Source: Bog-950 sp964423405
Lineage (GTDB): Bacteria; Bacteroidota; Bacteroidia; Chitinophagales; LD1
Direction of reading: 5' to 3'
Assembly: GCA_964423405.1 (NCBI GenBank)
Contig: CAYREY010000004.1
Location: forward strand, 80,319-144,318
DNA length: 64,000 nucleotides
Position 1 is the stretch's first letter, and each line of letters starts with the position of its first letter. The notes under the pieces were generated by a model. That model did no database searches. It worked only from the letters and a program-made list of their open reading frames with translations, and was not told where the DNA came from. The translations under genes and the position numbers were made by a program. Below, piece after piece: positions 62,281-64,000 of the stretch.

Positions 62281-64000
62281 ATGAAAGTAAAAGTACTTTT
62301 AGTGATTGTTTTTTTTGTATTCGTAAGTCGTATTAATGCACAAACTACACTGGTAGCGGGCGATATTGCTTTCACCGGTTATAATGGTATAGCAGCCTCA
62401 GGCACTCCAGATACCTTTAAATTTGTGTTGCTTACGCCAATAACTTCCGGCACTACTATTTATTTTACAGAGCGGGGTTATCAAGGAGGGCCATGGCAGG
62501 CATCGGGTTCTACCGAGGGTACAATCTCGTGGGTGTCGGGTTCTGCGCTTTCGGTAGGTACAGAAGTTGTAATTATAGGATATGGTGCATCGGCTGCAAC
62601 TGTAAATGGTGTCCCTAATGGTACCGTTAGCTTAGTGGCTGGCGGCAATGCTATCAGCGGATTGTCGCTATCAAACGCCGGCGATCAGATAATAGCATTT
62701 CAGGGTGGGGCTGGAGACCCTACTTCGGGTGCTGCTTCATTTATAGCAGGTATTAGCTGGGCGCTGAGTTGTGGTACTACTACAGATGCCGGTTGGAATG
62801 GAGCCGGATGTACCTATGGCCCCCAATCTTCTACTTTGCCCCCAGGGTTAACAGGCGGTGTTAATGCGTTTTTGGCCGGTAATGCTGGTGCTAGTCCTAA
62901 TAACGATCATGGCCGCTTTAACTGCGTAGGCGCTCCTTATTCAAGTGTTTCTGCACTGCGCGCTGCAATTATGACTAAATCTAATTGGTCGTTTTTTAAT
63001 ACAGGAATAACCGTGTATAATATGGTAATTTCCTGTACGTATTATGCAACGTGTGTAAACCCTACTATTACAGCAAATCCTTCAAACAGTTTTGTATGTG
63101 TAGCAGGCACAACTACTTTCTCTATTACAGCTACCGGTGCTACTGGCTACCAGTGGCAGGTAAACAGCGGTAGTGGTTTTACCAATATTACCAACGGCGC
63201 ACCTTACTCAGGGGCTACTACTACTACTTTAACCATTACCGGGGCTACAGCCGGGCTTAATGGGTACCAGTACAGGTGCGTAGCCAGCGATGGGGCTTGC
63301 AGTTCAACTTCTAACTCGGCAACATTAACAGTGTCTAATCCTTCGCTTACGGCTTTGTCACAAACCAATGTAAGCTGCAACGGCGGAAATAATGGTGCTG
63401 CCAGTGTAAATGCCGCTACCGGCGGTATTTCTCCTTATACCTATAACTGGACCCCCGGTAACCCAACCGGTGATGGTACGGTAAACGTAACCGGTCTTAC
63501 CGCCGGTACCTGGACCTGTACTACTACCGATAATTTAGGTTGTACCGCTACCCGTACATTTACTATAACATCCCCTCCGGCCATTAGTGTAACACCTGCC
63601 AGCCAAACCAACATTAGTTGTAATGGTGGTAGCAACGGCGCTGCCAGTATAAATACGCCAACCGGTGGCGCTGGTGGTTTTACGTATAACTGGACTCCCG
63701 GTAACCCAACAGGTGATGGTACAGTAAGCGTAACCGGTTTAACAGCCGGCACCTGGACCTGTACGGTAACCGATGCCAACTCTTGTACTGCTACCCGTAC
63801 ATTTACTATTACACAGCCGCCTGCTATTAGCATAACCCCCGCCAGCCAAACCAACATTAGTTGTAACGGTGGTAGTAATGGCGCTGCCAGTGTAAATGCT
63901 GCAACCGGTGGCGCCGGCGGTTTTACGTATAACTGGACCCCCGGCAACCCAACCGGTGATGGTACGGTAAGTGTAACCGGCTTAACCGCCGGTACTTGGA
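62281..64000 (+). CDS. Repeat-rich secreted adhesin, truncated by window end
   Basis: Open frame from ATG 62281 to the window end (573 codons, no stop). Signal peptide MKVKVLLVIVFFVFVSRINAQ. Residues 22-255 form an N-terminal domain I do not firmly recognise (begins LVAGDIAFTGYNG; contains IYFTERGYQGGPW and conserved Cys). An Ig-like unit follows (about 260-345), then tandem SprB-like repeats of exactly 81 residues (243 bases): NxSCNGGxNGAASVN, FTYNWTPGNPTGDGTV, VTGLTAGTWTCTVTD. At least two and a half units are visible. The rest, probably including a T9SS signal, lies beyond the window. Confidence 0.85.
   Translation, partial: MKVKVLLVIVFFVFVSRINAQTTLVAGDIAFTGYNGIAASGTPDTFKFVLLTPITSGTTIYFTERGYQGGPWQASGSTEGTISWVSGSALSVGTEVVIIGYGASAATVNGVPNGTVSLVAGGNAISGLSLSNAGDQIIAFQGGAGDPTSGAASFIAGISWALSCGTTTDAGWNGAGCTYGPQSSTLPPGLTGGVNAFLAGNAGASPNNDHGRFNCVGAPYSSVSALRAAIMTKSNWSFFNTGITVYNMVISCTYYATCVNPTITANPSNSFVCVAGTTTFSITATGATGYQWQVNSGSGFTNITNGAPYSGATTTTLTITGATAGLNGYQYRCVASDGACSSTSNSATLTVSNPSLTALSQTNVSCNGGNNGAASVNAATGGISPYTYNWTPGNPTGDGTVNVTGLTAGTWTCTTTDNLGCTATRTFTITSPPAISVTPASQTNISCNGGSNGAASINTPTGGAGGFTYNWTPGNPTGDGTVSVTGLTAGTWTCTVTDANSCTATRTFTITQPPAISITPASQTNISCNGGSNGAASVNAATGGAGGFTYNWTPGNPTGDGTVSVTGLTAGTW
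63373..64000 (+). repeat. Tandem 243-bp SprB-like coding repeats
   Basis: The start of the Ser-Cys-Asn motif recurs at 63373, 63616 and 63859, a period of exactly 243 bases. Units two and three are visibly very similar at DNA level (long identical runs with scattered synonymous changes). The array continues past the window end. Confidence 0.9.

Noticed and set aside
63441..63947. 168-codon minus-strand ORF near the right end
   Set aside because: It is the antisense of the 243-bp coding repeats of the 62281 gene and shows the same period.

Overview
The window looks like a chromosomal scaffold from a Bacteroidota bacterium, most likely of the Chitinophagales/Sphingobacteriales type. The evidence is several secreted proteins with type IX secretion (T9SS) C-terminal sorting domains, giant SprB-repeat adhesins, a Bacteroidota-specific DUF5606 protein, TAnnTTTG-type promoter boxes, few Shine-Dalgarno sequences, and a sphingosine-phosphate-lyase-like enzyme. 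A 100-base run of N (60981-61080) shows this is a draft scaffold. Both ends cut genes: lysA at the left, a repeat-rich adhesin at the right.

Layout. 1-7.1 kb holds housekeeping and metabolic genes: lysA, an HslJ/META protein, paaN, pheS, a patatin lipase, a DinB protein and a Crp/Fnr regulator. 7.1-25.0 kb is a surface-glycan region, almost entirely on the minus strand. It contains a GT-C/TPR membrane protein, two glycosyltransferases, an SGNH protein, a radical SAM enzyme, a UDP-uronate-type epimerase, an AsnB amidotransferase, a UbiA prenyltransferase, a lipoprotein, a methyltransferase, a plus-strand sulfotransferase, a transglutaminase-like lipoprotein, and a Wzm/Wzt ABC exporter. 25.1-31.6 kb holds uvrB, DUF5606, an M3 oligopeptidase, a T9SS cargo protein and a histidine kinase. 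31.7-40.9 kb is one giant SprB-repeat adhesin of about 3,049 residues. 41.2-45.3 kb holds small membrane ORFs, a YitT transporter and a collagen/C1q-like protein. 45.4-49.3 kb holds an SGNH/MBOAT O-acylation pair and an ECF sigma operon that resembles CnrH/CnrY/CnrX in size and topology. 49.5-52.7 kb holds a YHYH protein, a LysE exporter and an S1P-lyase-like PLP enzyme. 53.1-61.6 kb is a second giant surface protein (beta-helix, five jelly-roll domains, Ig repeats, T9SS signal) broken by the gap. A tRNA-Arg(CCU) follows, then a third, truncated adhesin.

How it fits together. The central region could build, decorate (amidate, sulfate, methylate) and export a cell-surface polysaccharide. Wzt carries a C-terminal carbohydrate-recognition domain, and asnB next to a uronate epimerase suggests an amidated uronic acid. 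The MBOAT/SGNH pair adds O-acylation capacity. The adhesins would be T9SS cargo for gliding, attachment or biofilm. Several start codons are TTG or GTG, and at least four genes have a -7-like box only a few bases upstream of the ATG, which would suit very short or absent leaders.
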